A DNA stretch of 64,000 nucleotides, from positions 181,428 to 245,427 of the forward strand of contig NZ_BMRO01000008.1 in NCBI RefSeq assembly GCF_014648675.1, written 5' to 3'. The translations under genes were made by a program, and so were the position numbers. Below are positions 41,106 through 50,906 of the stretch, piece by piece. The notes under the pieces were generated by a model that worked only from the letters and a program-made list of their open reading frames with translations, had not been told where the DNA came from and ran no database searches. Source of the DNA: Actinomadura livida. GTDB taxonomy: Bacteria > Actinomycetota > Actinomycetes > Streptosporangiales > Streptosporangiaceae. Numbering within the stretch: the first letter of the stretch is position 1; each line of letters starts with the position of its first letter.

Positions 41106-44100
41106 TCACTGCTCGTAGAAGGCGGTCTGGATGAGGCGCTTGCCGGCGCGGCGGTCGGCCTGGGTGCCGCGGCCGACCGGCAGCGGGCTCGGCCGGACGT
41201 CGAACAGGTTGCCCTCGTCCTTGTTGCCCGACATGATCAGCGCCGGGCTGGCCATGTCCTTCAGCCGCTGCAGGATCGGGTCGAACATGGCGCGTCCCGC
41301 CCCGCCCATCGTGCGCGAGATGATCAGGTGCATGCCGATGTCGCGGGCCTGCGGCAGCAGCTCGGCGAGCTGCGCGAGCGGGTTGCCGGACGGCGTCGCG
41401 ACCAGGTCGTAGTCGTCCACGACCAGGAACAGCTCCGACCCGCTCCACCACGACCGGTTGCGCAGCTGGTCGGGGGTCAGGTCCGACGGCGGGAGCCGGT
41501 TCACCAGGGCGCCGTGGACGTCCTTCATCAGCCCGTTCGCGGCCGTCGACGACGCGGCGAACCCGATGACGTGGTCGCTCTCCGCCGAGTCGAGCAGGGC
41601 CCGGCGGTAGTCGAGCATGATGATCCGGGCATCGTCGGTGGTGTACCTGGCCTTGATCGACTCGACGATGAGCCGCAGCAGGTTGGACTTTCCGCACTCG
41701 TTGTCGCCGAGCACGACGAAGTGCGGGTCGTTCTCGAAGTCCAGCAGGACGGGCGACAGGGTGTCCTCGTCGATACCGATCGGGATGCGCTTGCCGGTCT
41801 CGGTGACGGCGGGCAGCTGCGTGTGCGGCAGCAGGTCCGGGAGCATCCGGACGGGCGGCGCGGGCGGCCGCCCCTGCCAGCCGGCCTTGATCGTCTCCAC
41901 CATGTGCCGGACGCCGTCGGCGAGGTCGTCCGCGGTCGGCCGGCCGTCGATCCGCGGCAGCGCGCCGAGGAAGTGGAGGCCCTCGCGGGTGATCCCGCGG
42001 CCCGGACGCCCCTCGGGGACGTTCGCGGCGAGCTTGCGGTCCATCTCCGACTCGTACGGGTCGCCCAGCTTCAGCTCCAGCCGCGTCCCGAACAGGTCGC
42101 GGATCGTCAGCCGGAACTCCGACCACTTGTTCGTCGCGGCGATGACGTGGATGCCGTAGCCGAGGCCGCGCGCGGCCAGGTCGGTGATCGTCCCCTCGAT
42201 CGCCTCGAACTCCTGCCGGACGGTCAGCCAGTTGTCGACGACGAGGAACACGTCGCCGAAGCCGTCCCCGGCGATCTGCCCCTCGGCCCGCATCCGCCGG
42301 TAGGTGCCGATCGAGTCGATGCCGCGCTCGGTGAAGAAGCGCTCCCGCGACTCCAGCAGCCCGGACACCTCGGCGACCGTGCGCCGGACGCGGTCGGGGT
42401 CCAGCCGGCTGGCGACCCCGCCGACGTGCGGCAGGTCCGCCAGCGGCGCGAGCGCGCCGCCGCCGAAGTCCAGGCAGTAGAACTGCACCTCCTGCGGCGT
42501 GTGCATGAGCGCCAGCGAGGTGATGACCGTCCGCAGCACGGTCGACTTGCCCGCCTGCGGGTTGCCGGCGATGCCGACGTGCCCGGCGGCGCCGGACAGG
42601 TCCAGCCACATCGGGTCGCGGCGCTGGTCGAACGGCTTGTCGACGATGCCCGCGAACGCGTGCAGCCGGCCCCGGCCGTCCCAGCCCGCGGTGGTGAAGC
42701 CGTACTCCGGCGTCTGCTGCAGCTGCGGCAGCACCTGGTCGAGGGTGGTCGGCTCCGACAGCGGCGGAAGCCAGATCGGGTGCGGCGGCGGCCCGTGCCC
42801 GGCGAGCTGCCGGACGACGAGGTCGAACAGGCTGATCTGCGGGCCCTGGTCCTCCCGGTCGCCCTGCCGCTGCTCCTGCTGCGACTCCTCCTGGATCTGC
42901 GGCCGGACGTACGCCGGGGTGAACGGCACGATCTGCGCGAGCTGCCGCGGTCCCTGCCGGGACTCCTGCGCGTCGCCCTCCTCCGGCTTGTACGCGCCGG
43001 AGACGTACGCGGCGCGGAACCGCGTCATCGTCTCGGTCCCGATCTTCAGGTAGCCGTTGCCGGGCGCCTGGGGCAGCTCATAGGCGTCGGGCACCCCGAG
43101 GACGACCCGCGACTCCGCCGAGGAGAACGTCCGGAGGCCGATCCGGTAGGACAGGTGCGTGTCCAGGCCGCGAAGCTTGCCCTCCTCCAGCCGCTGCGAC
43201 GCGAGCAGCAGGTGGACGCCGAGCGAGCGGCCGAGCCGTCCGATCATCACGAACAGCTCGGCGAAGTCGGGCTTGGCGGAGAGCAGCTCGGAGAACTCGT
43301 CCAGCACGACGAACAGCGTCGGCATCGGCTTCAGCGCCGCGCCCTGCTCGCGGGCCTTCTCGTAGTCGCGCAGCGAGGCGTAGTTGCCGGCGGCGCGCAG
43401 CCACTCCTGCCGGCGCACCATCTCGCCGTGCAGCGCGTCGTACATGCGGTCGACGAGCGGCAGCTCGTCCTCCAGGTTCGTGATGATGGCCGACACGTGC
43501 TGGAGGCCGTCCATGCCGAGGAAGGTCGCGCCGCCCTTGAAGTCGACGAGGACGAAGTTCAGCACCTCCGACGAGTGCGTCATGGCCAGTCCGAGCACCA
43601 GCGTCCGCAGGAGCTCCGACTTACCGGAGCCGGTCGCGCCGATGCACAGCCCGTGCGGGCCGTAACCGCCCTGCGCGGCCTCCTTGATGTCGAGCTCGAT
43701 CGGGCGGCCCTCGGAGTCCAGGCCGACCGGCACCCGCAGCCGGTTCCGCGGCGCCCGCGGCTGCCACGCCTGCCGGGGGTCGAGCCGGGCCGGGTCGGGG
43801 ACGCCGAGCAGCGTCGTCAGCGTCGTGGCCGACGAGAGGGCGTCCATCTCCGGGTCCGCGGCGGTGCTGGCCCGCAGCGGGGCGAGCTGCCGGGCGAGCC
43901 CGTCGGCCTGGACGTAGCTGAACTGGTCGGGCCGGCCGAGGGAGTTCGGCACGTCCTTGCCGGTGCGGTCGCGGCGCAGCATCGCCATCTTGCCGGGCGC
44001 GACCCGCAGCCGCAACATGGTGCTGTCGGGGGTCGGCGCGACATGGCCGGTGAGGTCGATGACGCACACGCCCTCGATGCCGTCCGAGCCGATCTGCGAG

Positions 44101-45083
44101 TCGGGCGTGACGGCTCCGCCGTCCATGACCACCACGTGGTACGGCAGGTCGCTCTGCTGCAGGCCGGGGGTGAACCGCGCCCGGTCCTTCAGCTCGTTCC
44201 CGAGCAGCCGCTCCAGGTCGGAGAGGGTGCCGGTCATCAGGCGGACGGGGCCCGCCGCGTCGGTCAGCGTCGGGTGCATCGCGTGCGGCAGCCACTTGAC
44301 CCAGTCCCAGTGGGGCATGGCCTCGGGCGACGCGCACACGCTGACCCGCATGTCGTCGGGGGAGTGGAACGCGGTGAGCTGCGCCAGCATGGACCGGACC
44401 ATCGAGCGAGCCGCGTCCAGGTCGCCCATCGGCAGGATGCGCGCGAACGACGGCAGCGACACCGACACCGGCAGGTTCGGCACCGTCGAGTGCGCCCGGA
44501 CGAAGCGGCGCAGCGCCCCCGCCGTCATCGGCTCCAGGTCCTCCACCGGGCGGGTCTCCGGCGGGATCAGCTGCACGGCGAGCTTCTGCGGCCCGGCGCC
44601 GATCCGCACGTTCCCGAAGTCGGCGTCGGACGGGCGGCGCTCCCAGATCCGGGCGCTCATCACCAGCGACCACAGCGAGTCCGGGGCGGGGCTGTTCCAC
44701 TCCAGCGACTCGCGCTGCTGATCGGCCGCGCGGCGCACCTTGCGGCGCGCCTGGCCGAGGTAGCGGAAGTAGTCTCGGCGGGCCCCGTTCAGCTTGAACT
44801 TGCGCTCGCCGGAGCCGCGGCCGAGCTGCCCGACCATCATGGCGCCCATCGCCAGCGCCATGCCACCGCTGCCGATCATCATGATCGGGCTCCGGGTGCC
44901 GCCGCCGAGGAGCATCAGGCCCATCATGAGCGGCATCACGGCCATGGGCATGTACATGAGCACGTTCTGCAGGCCGCCGCTCTGCGTCTCCGGGATCTCC
45001 GGCGGGGACTCCAGCAGCAGTTCCCCTTTGGGGGCCGGCGGCGGTTTGCGGCGCTCCTTGCGCCTGACGAGGATCGTGCTCAC
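41106..45083 (-). CDS. eccC: Type VII secretion ATPase EccC (fused EccCa/EccCb)
   Basis: A 1325-residue motor of the type VII system. Two N-terminal membrane helices (about 40-85) are followed by three FtsK/SpoIIIE-type ATPase domains with Walker A lysines at 488 (GATGSGKS), 846 (GNPQAGKS) and 1132 (GDNECGKS). EccC binds WXG100 substrates through its last ATPase and powers export. All three domains sit in one chain, as in firmicutes and many actinomycetes, unlike the split pair of mycobacterial ESX-1. ATG at 45083. It is divergent from eccD across 172 bp, which contains TTTAAC/TAAGCT as a possible eccD promoter (45175-45205). Confidence 0.96.
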   Translation of the reverse strand: MSTILVRRKERRKPPPAPKGELLLESPPEIPETQSGGLQNVLMYMPMAVMPLMMGLMLLGGGTRSPIMMIGSGGMALAMGAMMVGQLGRGSGERKFKLNGARRDYFRYLGQARRKVRRAADQQRESLEWNSPAPDSLWSLVMSARIWERRPSDADFGNVRIGAGPQKLAVQLIPPETRPVEDLEPMTAGALRRFVRAHSTVPNLPVSVSLPSFARILPMGDLDAARSMVRSMLAQLTAFHSPDDMRVSVCASPEAMPHWDWVKWLPHAMHPTLTDAAGPVRLMTGTLSDLERLLGNELKDRARFTPGLQQSDLPYHVVVMDGGAVTPDSQIGSDGIEGVCVIDLTGHVAPTPDSTMLRLRVAPGKMAMLRRDRTGKDVPNSLGRPDQFSYVQADGLARQLAPLRASTAADPEMDALSSATTLTTLLGVPDPARLDPRQAWQPRAPRNRLRVPVGLDSEGRPIELDIKEAAQGGYGPHGLCIGATGSGKSELLRTLVLGLAMTHSSEVLNFVLVDFKGGATFLGMDGLQHVSAIITNLEDELPLVDRMYDALHGEMVRRQEWLRAAGNYASLRDYEKAREQGAALKPMPTLFVVLDEFSELLSAKPDFAELFVMIGRLGRSLGVHLLLASQRLEEGKLRGLDTHLSYRIGLRTFSSAESRVVLGVPDAYELPQAPGNGYLKIGTETMTRFRAAYVSGAYKPEEGDAQESRQGPRQLAQIVPFTPAYVRPQIQEESQQEQRQGDREDQGPQISLFDLVVRQLAGHGPPPHPIWLPPLSEPTTLDQVLPQLQQTPEYGFTTAGWDGRGRLHAFAGIVDKPFDQRRDPMWLDLSGAAGHVGIAGNPQAGKSTVLRTVITSLALMHTPQEVQFYCLDFGGGALAPLADLPHVGGVASRLDPDRVRRTVAEVSGLLESRERFFTERGIDSIGTYRRMRAEGQIAGDGFGDVFLVVDNWLTVRQEFEAIEGTITDLAARGLGYGIHVIAATNKWSEFRLTIRDLFGTRLELKLGDPYESEMDRKLAANVPEGRPGRGITREGLHFLGALPRIDGRPTADDLADGVRHMVETIKAGWQGRPPAPPVRMLPDLLPHTQLPAVTETGKRIPIGIDEDTLSPVLLDFENDPHFVVLGDNECGKSNLLRLIVESIKARYTTDDARIIMLDYRRALLDSAESDHVIGFAASSTAANGLMKDVHGALVNRLPPSDLTPDQLRNRSWWSGSELFLVVDDYDLVATPSGNPLAQLAELLPQARDIGMHLIISRTMGGAGRAMFDPILQRLKDMASPALIMSGNKDEGNLFDVRPSPLPVGRGTQADRRAGKRLIQTAFYEQ

Positions 45084-45255
45084 CTCGGCGTCCCTCCGGG
45101 AGCTCGCCCGGGGCGGCCGAAAAATACAGGGGGGACGGCCGGCCCGCGGGATACTTGTCGATGCTTGAGGTTGCTTTAACGTAGCCCGGCGTCACATCCT
45201 AAGCTGCGCGCCGATCGGACTCGCCGCCGATTCGACCTGGAGGACGGGAGCTCCC

Positions 45256-46656
45256 GTGAATTCGCCCGCCACAACCGAGCTGTGCAGGGTCACCGTAGTC
45301 GCCCCGAGGCGACGGATCGATGTGAGCCTGCCCGCGGACGTGCCGCTCGCGCACATGCTGCCCACCCTCCTGCGCGCCGCGGGAGAGGATCTGGCGGACG
45401 CCGGGCTCGCCCACTCCGGATGGGTCCTGCAGCGCCTGGACTCCGAGCCGTTCGACGCGGGCCAGACGATGAGCGCGCTCGGCGTGCGCGACGGGGAGAT
45501 CCTGTACTTCCGGCCGCGGATGGCGCAGCTTCCGGAGATGTCGTTCGACGACGTCGCCGACGTGATCGCGTCCGGGATCAGGGAGCGGCGGGATCGCTGG
45601 CGGCCCACCACGACGCGTTCGTTCGGCCTCGGCGCGGGCGGCGTCGCGCTGTTCGTCGGCGCGGTCGTGATCGCGCTGTCCGGTCCGCCGTGGCTCGTGC
45701 CGGCCATCGCCGCCGGGCTGCTCGCGCTGCTCGTCCTCATCGTGGCGACGGTGCTGTCGCGGGCGATCGCCGATTCGGGCGCGGGCGTCATCCTGGGCTA
45801 CGCGGCGCTTCCGTACGCGTTCCTCGCCGGGCTGGCGGCGCCCGCCCGCGACGACCTGGAGCTGCTCGACCTCGGCGCGCCGCACCTGCTCGCCGCCTTC
45901 GGGGTGACCGCGCTCGCCGCGATCATCGCCGCGTTCGCCGTCGCGGAGGGGCTCCCGGTCTTCCTCGGCATCGCGTTCGCCGCGCTGGTGGGCACGATCG
46001 GGTCCGGCGTCGGGTTCTTCTTCGACGACCTGCCCGCCGCGGGCATCGCCGCCGTCTCCGCGGTCGTCGTGATGATGTTCTTCGCGGCCGTCCCGTCGCT
46101 GTCGTTCAAGCTGGCGCGGATGCCCCTGCCCCCGGTGCCGAGCAGCGCCGAGGACCTGCGCCGCGACACCGAGACGGTGGACGGCCGCGAGGTGCTCGCC
46201 CGGACCGCCGCCGCGGACCGGTTCTCCACCGGGCTGATCGCCGCGATCGCGCTCGTCGCGGCCGGGGCGATGCTGTTCCTCTTCGGCACCGGCGGATGGG
46301 CCGGTCCCACGATGACCGCGGTGATGTCGCTGTCGCTGCTGCTGCGCGCCCGGATCTTCCGCGGCATCGCGCAGCGCTCGTGGATGCTCGTGATCGGCCT
46401 GTTCGGGCTGGTGCTGACGACGATCGGGCTGGCGGTGCACGGCAGCCAGGTGGTCGCGCTCGCCGCCGCGCTCGTCCCGCTGCTGGTGCTCACCGGCATC
46501 GTCATCGCGGTGACGCTGTGGCTGCCGGGCCACCGGCCCACGCCGGTCTGGGGCCGGTGGGGCGACATCCTCGACATGATCGTGATGATCTCGCTGATCC
46601 CGCTCGCGCTGGCGGTGCTCGACGTCTACTCCCGCGTGCGCGGGCTGGCGGGGTGA
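45256..46656 (+). CDS. eccD: Type VII secretion membrane protein EccD
   Basis: A 466-residue EccD. A YukD/ubiquitin-like domain covers the first 90 residues (CRVTVVAPRRRIDVSLPADV ... GEILYFRPR). It is followed by about 11 membrane helices, the usual EccD topology forming the membrane vestibule with EccC. GTG at 45256 has GGAGG upstream. EccB follows after 6 bp, so the two are one operon. Confidence 0.95.
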   Translation: MNSPATTELCRVTVVAPRRRIDVSLPADVPLAHMLPTLLRAAGEDLADAGLAHSGWVLQRLDSEPFDAGQTMSALGVRDGEILYFRPRMAQLPEMSFDDVADVIASGIRERRDRWRPTTTRSFGLGAGGVALFVGAVVIALSGPPWLVPAIAAGLLALLVLIVATVLSRAIADSGAGVILGYAALPYAFLAGLAAPARDDLELLDLGAPHLLAAFGVTALAAIIAAFAVAEGLPVFLGIAFAALVGTIGSGVGFFFDDLPAAGIAAVSAVVVMMFFAAVPSLSFKLARMPLPPVPSSAEDLRRDTETVDGREVLARTAAADRFSTGLIAAIALVAAGAMLFLFGTGGWAGPTMTAVMSLSLLLRARIFRGIAQRSWMLVIGLFGLVLTTIGLAVHGSQVVALAAALVPLLVLTGIVIAVTLWLPGHRPTPVWGRWGDILDMIVMISLIPLALAVLDVYSRVRGLAG

Positions 46657-46662
46657 CGCGCG

Positions 46663-48114
46663 ATGCAGAGCAGGCGGGATCTCTACCAGGCGCACCGCCT
46701 GATGACGCAACGGGTCGGGCTCGCCCTCCTGCAGGGCGAGCCCGACGTCGCCGAGTCGCCGATGCGGCGGCTGTCGGTGGGCGCGTTCGCCGGCGTGATG
46801 GTCGGTCTCCTGGTCGTCGCGGTCTTCGGCATCTGGGGGCTGCTGTCCCCGGGCGGCGCCAAGGGCCTCGACAAGCCCGGCAAGCTGATCATCGAGAAGG
46901 AGACCGGCACCAAGTACATCTACGACGCCAACAGCCGGAAGATGTTCCCGGTGGCGAACTACGCGTCGGCGCTGCTGGCCCTCGACTCCGACAGCGCGCC
47001 CGAGCGGCGGACCGTGTCGCGCAAGTCGCTGGCCGGGTTCGAGCGCGGCGCGATGATCGGCATTCCGGGCGCGCCGGACTCGCTTCCCGACGACAAGCAG
47101 CTCATCCGCGGGCCCTGGTCGGTGTGCACCCGGGAGGCGGCCGGGGCCACCGGCCTGAAGCGGCAGGTCACCGCGCTCGCCGCGGGACGGGAGGTCGGCG
47201 GTCGCCGGCTGAGCGACGGTGAGGCCGTCGTCGTGCAGAGCGGCGGCACGCCGTGGGTGGTCTGGGCTGACCATCGCATGCAGCTGACCGTCCCGGCCGA
47301 CCAGGTGCAGGCGCTGACCGGCGGGCCGGCCGCCGTCGAGGTCCCGGCGACGTGGCTGAACGCGCTGCCCGCCGCGGGGAACTTCGGTTCGCCGAACGTC
47401 CCCGGGCGGGGCAAGACGGTGCCCGGCCCGCGGGGCGGGCAGGCCAAGGTCGGCCAGGTCTTCAAGGCCGAGACCGGCGCCGGCGGGCAGGCGCTCTGGT
47501 ACGTGATGCTCGCCGACGGGCTCTCGCAGATCAACCACACGCAGGCGCAGCTGCTGCTGCGCGACGTCAGGACGGCCGACGCCTACCCGGGCGAGCAGGT
47601 CACCCCGCTGCCGACCGATGTTCCGTCGGCGCAGCAGCTGGCGTCGGCGACCCGGCTGCTGGACAACAATCTGCCGCCGACGCTACCCAAGTTCGTCGCG
47701 TGGGACACCGGGTCGCCGCTCTGCGCGGTGTTCCCGGTCGGTTCGTCGACGGCGCGGCTCACCGTCGGCGGGTCCCTGCCGGCTCCGGCCACCGGCGCCC
47801 TCGGCTCCGGCACCGCCGGCGCGTCCGGCACGATCGACCAGATGGTGCTGCCGCCCGGCGGGGCGGCGCTGATGAGCCTCGTGCCCGCGGGCGGCGAGAC
47901 CAGTACCGTCGCCGGCGGCGGCTCCGGGTCGTTGTCCCTGGTCAACGACCAGGGCGTCCGGTTCGCGCTGCCGTCGGCCGAGGTCGCGAAGAAACTCGGC
48001 TACGACGCGGGGAAGGCCGCGCCCGTCCCGTCGAGCGTCATCCATCTGATCCCGCAGGGGCCGGCGCTCGACCCGGCGCTCGCACGCAGGCCGATCGCCA
48101 CGTCCCGAGGATAA
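46663..48114 (+). CDS. eccB: Type VII secretion protein EccB
   Basis: A 483-residue EccB. The short N-terminal cytoplasmic part (QSRRDLYQAHRLMTQRVGLAL) is a strong family signature. One membrane helix lies at about 43-62, then the large extracytoplasmic R1-R4 beta/alpha repeats and core. It contributes to the periplasmic face of the ESX complex. A region of 181 bp with its own promoter separates it from the WXG100 genes. No eccE-like gene follows, as in several non-mycobacterial systems. Confidence 0.95.
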   Translation: MQSRRDLYQAHRLMTQRVGLALLQGEPDVAESPMRRLSVGAFAGVMVGLLVVAVFGIWGLLSPGGAKGLDKPGKLIIEKETGTKYIYDANSRKMFPVANYASALLALDSDSAPERRTVSRKSLAGFERGAMIGIPGAPDSLPDDKQLIRGPWSVCTREAAGATGLKRQVTALAAGREVGGRRLSDGEAVVVQSGGTPWVVWADHRMQLTVPADQVQALTGGPAAVEVPATWLNALPAAGNFGSPNVPGRGKTVPGPRGGQAKVGQVFKAETGAGGQALWYVMLADGLSQINHTQAQLLLRDVRTADAYPGEQVTPLPTDVPSAQQLASATRLLDNNLPPTLPKFVAWDTGSPLCAVFPVGSSTARLTVGGSLPAPATGALGSGTAGASGTIDQMVLPPGGAALMSLVPAGGETSTVAGGGSGSLSLVNDQGVRFALPSAEVAKKLGYDAGKAAPVPSSVIHLIPQGPALDPALARRPIATSRG

Positions 48115-48119
48115 TAAAC

Positions 48120-48188
48120 GTGATGTACATCACAGGAACCTGGAGATCATCAAGTGCGTCGACTTAAATGGCGACAAAGACCTATGAT
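48120..48188 (+). promoter_or_regulatory. Promoter and palindromic operator of the WXG100 cluster
   Basis: A perfect 14-bp palindrome GTGATGTACATCAC (48120-48133) starts 6 bp after the eccB stop. A TATGAT -10 box (48183-48188) with a TCGACT-like -35 (48159-48164) follows. Transcription would start near 48195, about 100 nt before the first WXG100 start. The regulator is unknown. Confidence 0.6.
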
Positions 48189-48295
48189 CTCTGAATCTCG
48201 TGCCGTCAGGAGGGCTCCCGGGCCTCGCAGGCATTCGGCGGAGGGCTCCCCGTCTCCTGAAGCGCGCGACCAAGAACCCCAACGGAGGTGACGCT

Positions 48296-48616
48296 GTGGG
48301 TGACCAGTCCGCAGTTGACAGAGCAGCCATGCAGCAGGCCGCGACGCGGATCGAGGACTCCGCGGGCATCGTCAAGGGCCTGCAGACCAAGCTCGACGGG
48401 CATAAGGGCCAGCTGATGTCTGGATGGGCCGGCAACGCCGCGGTGTCGTTCGACCGGGTCTTCAACGAGTTCCAGACCGAGATGACCAAGGTCCGGACCG
48501 CTCTCGAGGGCATGCACCAGAAGCTGGTGCAGACCAAGATCACTTACGAGACGACGGAACAGGAGCAGCAGGACGCGGTCAACAAGATCAACCAGCTGCT
48601 CAACGGCTCCACCTGA
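48296..48616 (+). CDS. WXG100-family protein 1 (EsxB/A-like)
   Basis: A 106-residue ESAT-6-type helical hairpin with the turn motif W-A-G (SGWAGNAAVSF) and flanking amphipathic helices. Such proteins leave the cell as dimers through EccC. The start is GTG 48296, with GGAGG 7 nt upstream; longer in-frame starts lack a ribosome site. It is followed 41 bp later by a second WXG100 gene, the classic pairing. Confidence 0.93.
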   Translation: MGDQSAVDRAAMQQAATRIEDSAGIVKGLQTKLDGHKGQLMSGWAGNAAVSFDRVFNEFQTEMTKVRTALEGMHQKLVQTKITYETTEQEQQDAVNKINQLLNGST

Positions 48617-48657
48617 TCTGACCCGTCCCGCCATCCCTCCGACGGAAGGACCCCATC

Positions 48658-48954
48658 GTGGGCGACAGCTACACCAGAGCGAATTTCGGCCAGATGCAGC
48701 AGGCCCAGGCGGACTTCACGCTCGCCTACCGCGCACTGGTCGACGAACTCGACGATCTTGAGAAGAACCTCGAGAACAGCCTCGGCCAGTGGGAGGGCAG
48801 CGCGCGGTCCGCCTACTGGGACGCCAAGCGCCAGTGGGACGCCGCCGCCGCCCACATCGGCCAGATCCTCAACCAGCTGGGCGTCACCATCGGCGACGCC
48901 CACAGCAACTACAGCGGTGCGGAGCGGGCGAACCTCAACATCTGGTCGGGCTGA
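48658..48954 (+). CDS. WXG100-family protein 2
   Basis: A 98-residue partner WXG100 protein with turn motif W-E-G (QWEGSARSAYWDAKRQWD). The tail after the second helix (SNYSGAERANLNIWSG) may hold a secretion signal, though a perfect YxxxD/E is not seen. GTG at 48658 has GGAAGGA upstream. It probably forms a heterodimer with the preceding protein. Confidence 0.93.
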   Translation: MGDSYTRANFGQMQQAQADFTLAYRALVDELDDLEKNLENSLGQWEGSARSAYWDAKRQWDAAAAHIGQILNQLGVTIGDAHSNYSGAERANLNIWSG

Positions 48955-49054
48955 CACACGGTCCACCGGCTCCCGGCTGCGTCGTGCGTGTCCGCCGAGG
49001 GCCGCACGACGTAGTTGTGACGGGGGAAGAAGTGATTCACCGGGAGGGTGAACG

Positions 49055-49660
49055 GTGAGCGATTACCATCTGACCGACGAGGAACTCGCGCGGATCGAGC
49101 ACCAGCGGTACGTGGGCCAGGGCGAGTACACCGAGAGCGGGCCCACGCCCGAGTACGAGTCCGTCACGGGGATGACCCGTGAGGAGTGGGACAACCTCAC
49201 GGAGTCGCGGCAGCGGGAGCTGTACTTCGAGTACAGCGCGGGCGCCGACGCGGGCAAGTGGGACGACGCGAACAACGCGCTTCCGCGCAGCCAGACGCCC
49301 GAGCGCGGCGAGTGGAACGTGAAGGCCGAGGACGGCTACGAGGCGGACCCGGCCGAACTCCGGCAGCTCGCCAGGGACATGAAGTACAAGCTGGACATCT
49401 GGAAGCGCAAGCTCGACGCGGTCGGCACCACTTCGGTCACTCAGGCCGACCTCGCGAACATCCAGGGCTCCGAACAGTTCGTCGGGGTCGTGAACGCGAG
49501 CAAGGCCGGATTCCAGGAGTACATCGGGGCCGTCGAGAGCGCCTACCGGGGCGTGATCAGCAAGCTCTACGCCACGGCGGACCAGTACGACACCGCCCAC
49601 GGCAACACGCAGTCACGGGTGAACGGCGTCGATCCCACCGGCACTCCGGACCTCACCTGA
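49055..49660 (+). CDS. Type VII-associated hypothetical protein
   Basis: Unknown. The 201-residue acidic, mostly helical product (MTREEWDNLTESRQRELYFEY; LRQLARDMKYKLDIWKRKL) has a C-terminal half resembling a WXG-like helical pair without the WxG turn. GTG at 49055 is preceded by GGGAGG. It lies between WXG100 genes, so a secreted substrate or a substrate chaperone is likely from context only. Confidence 0.82.
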   Translation: MSDYHLTDEELARIEHQRYVGQGEYTESGPTPEYESVTGMTREEWDNLTESRQRELYFEYSAGADAGKWDDANNALPRSQTPERGEWNVKAEDGYEADPAELRQLARDMKYKLDIWKRKLDAVGTTSVTQADLANIQGSEQFVGVVNASKAGFQEYIGAVESAYRGVISKLYATADQYDTAHGNTQSRVNGVDPTGTPDLT

Positions 49661-49684
49661 TCGCCGCCCCGGAACGGAGGACCG

Positions 49685-50827
49685 ATGGGTAAGAACACCG
49701 AGCAATACCCGATCAGGGACGGGATGGCGTTCGGCAGTCACAACGCCTCCGGCATGAGCCATGAAGACGTCAAGAACAAGCTCAAGGAGCTGAAGCCGGA
49801 GAAGGTCGGCGACGCCTCGACCGCGTACAAGGAGGCGGCCGAGGCCCTCGCCGAGATGACCGAGGAGCTGAAGAACAACTTCTCCAAGCGGATCGTCCAG
49901 CACTGGAAGGGCGAGTCCGCGCAGAAGGCGCTCGACCAGCTCGGTCAGGTCTACGCCACCGCCGGGACCCTCTCCGACGACAGCCACCGGAACGCCTCGC
50001 TCTACGCCTGGTACAAGCACGACATCCTCGACTGGTACAAGACCCAGGGTCAGACGATGACCGACGGCTGGGTCCACACCGGCGGGGACGACGACAACGC
50101 CCGCGAGCTGATGAACAACTTCATCGGCCGCATGAAAGAGGCGTTCGAGGGCCACCCGCTCAAGATCGAGAAGGACCTGCCGTCCGGTTACGGTGGTGGC
50201 GGAGATGACCCGCCCGGCGGCCCTGGCCCCGGTCCGGGAGGCCCCGGTCCGTTCGGCGGTGGCGGCGGAGGCGGCGGGAAGTTCGGCGGCGCCGGCTCCG
50301 GGTTCCCGTCCTCCGACTCCGCCTCACCGTTCGCCCCCGGCGCGGGAAGCGGCTCAAGCCCGTGGAACCCGGGCGGCGGTGGCCCGTTCGACCCGGGCTC
50401 CGGCGGACCCCACCTGCCGGGTGGCGGTGGCGTTCCCGGCGGCGGCATACCGGGTGGCGGCGGATCCCTCAGCGGGGCCCCCAGCTCTGACCTGTCGAGC
50501 TTCCCCGGCGGCGGCGGTGGCGGCGGCGGACTGCCCGGCGGCATGCCCGGCGGTGGCGGCGGCTTCGGCGCCGACCCGGGCGGCTTCGGCGGCGGTGCGG
50601 GCGCGGGCTCGGGCGGCGTCGGTCCGGGCGGTGTCGGCGGCGGCGGCATGGGCGCGGCCGGACGCGGTGCCGCCGGTATGCGCGGCGGCATGCCCATGGG
50701 CGGCATGCCGATGGCCCCCGGCCAGGGCGGCAAGGGCGGCGAGGAGCGCGAGCGCGAGACCTGGCTGTCCGAGGACGAGGACGTCTGGGGCGGCGACGAC
50801 GACACCGCGCCCCCGGTGATCGGCTGA
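49685..50827 (+). CDS. WXG-like protein with long glycine-rich tail
   Basis: A 380-residue protein. The first 165 residues are helical with a W-K-G turn (HWKGESAQKALDQL), like a WXG100/PPE-type substrate head. The remaining 200 are Gly/Pro-rich low complexity (GGGGxGG, PGGGG), ending with acidic SEDEDVWGGDDD. The plan recalls EspI or PPE-type ESX substrates with long disordered tails. GGAGG precedes the ATG. The second mycosin gene follows 79 bp later. Confidence 0.87.
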   Translation: MGKNTEQYPIRDGMAFGSHNASGMSHEDVKNKLKELKPEKVGDASTAYKEAAEALAEMTEELKNNFSKRIVQHWKGESAQKALDQLGQVYATAGTLSDDSHRNASLYAWYKHDILDWYKTQGQTMTDGWVHTGGDDDNARELMNNFIGRMKEAFEGHPLKIEKDLPSGYGGGGDDPPGGPGPGPGGPGPFGGGGGGGGKFGGAGSGFPSSDSASPFAPGAGSGSSPWNPGGGGPFDPGSGGPHLPGGGGVPGGGIPGGGGSLSGAPSSDLSSFPGGGGGGGGLPGGMPGGGGGFGADPGGFGGGAGAGSGGVGPGGVGGGGMGAAGRGAAGMRGGMPMGGMPMAPGQGGKGGEERERETWLSEDEDVWGGDDDTAPPVIG

Positions 50828-50852
50828 ACCTGCGGTGGACGCGAGACGTACG
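50825..50852 (+). promoter_or_regulatory. ECF-type promoter-like motif before second mycosin
   Basis: TGAACC (50825-50830), 16-bp spacer, CGTACG (50847-50852). The -35 and spacer are identical in form to the ECF sigma gene's own promoter at 32457; the -10 differs (CGTACG against CGTGTC). The motif begins over the stop codon of the preceding gene, so chance is possible. Confidence 0.35.
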
Positions 50853-50906
50853 GGCGGTCGGAGGCTCCGGTCTCCGGCCGCCCGGACGTGCGCGAAGGAC
50901 TAGGGA

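Noticed and set aside
41328..45179. Long plus-strand open frame opposite eccC
   Set aside because: Antisense shadow; the minus strand has three intact Walker A motifs and full EccC order.
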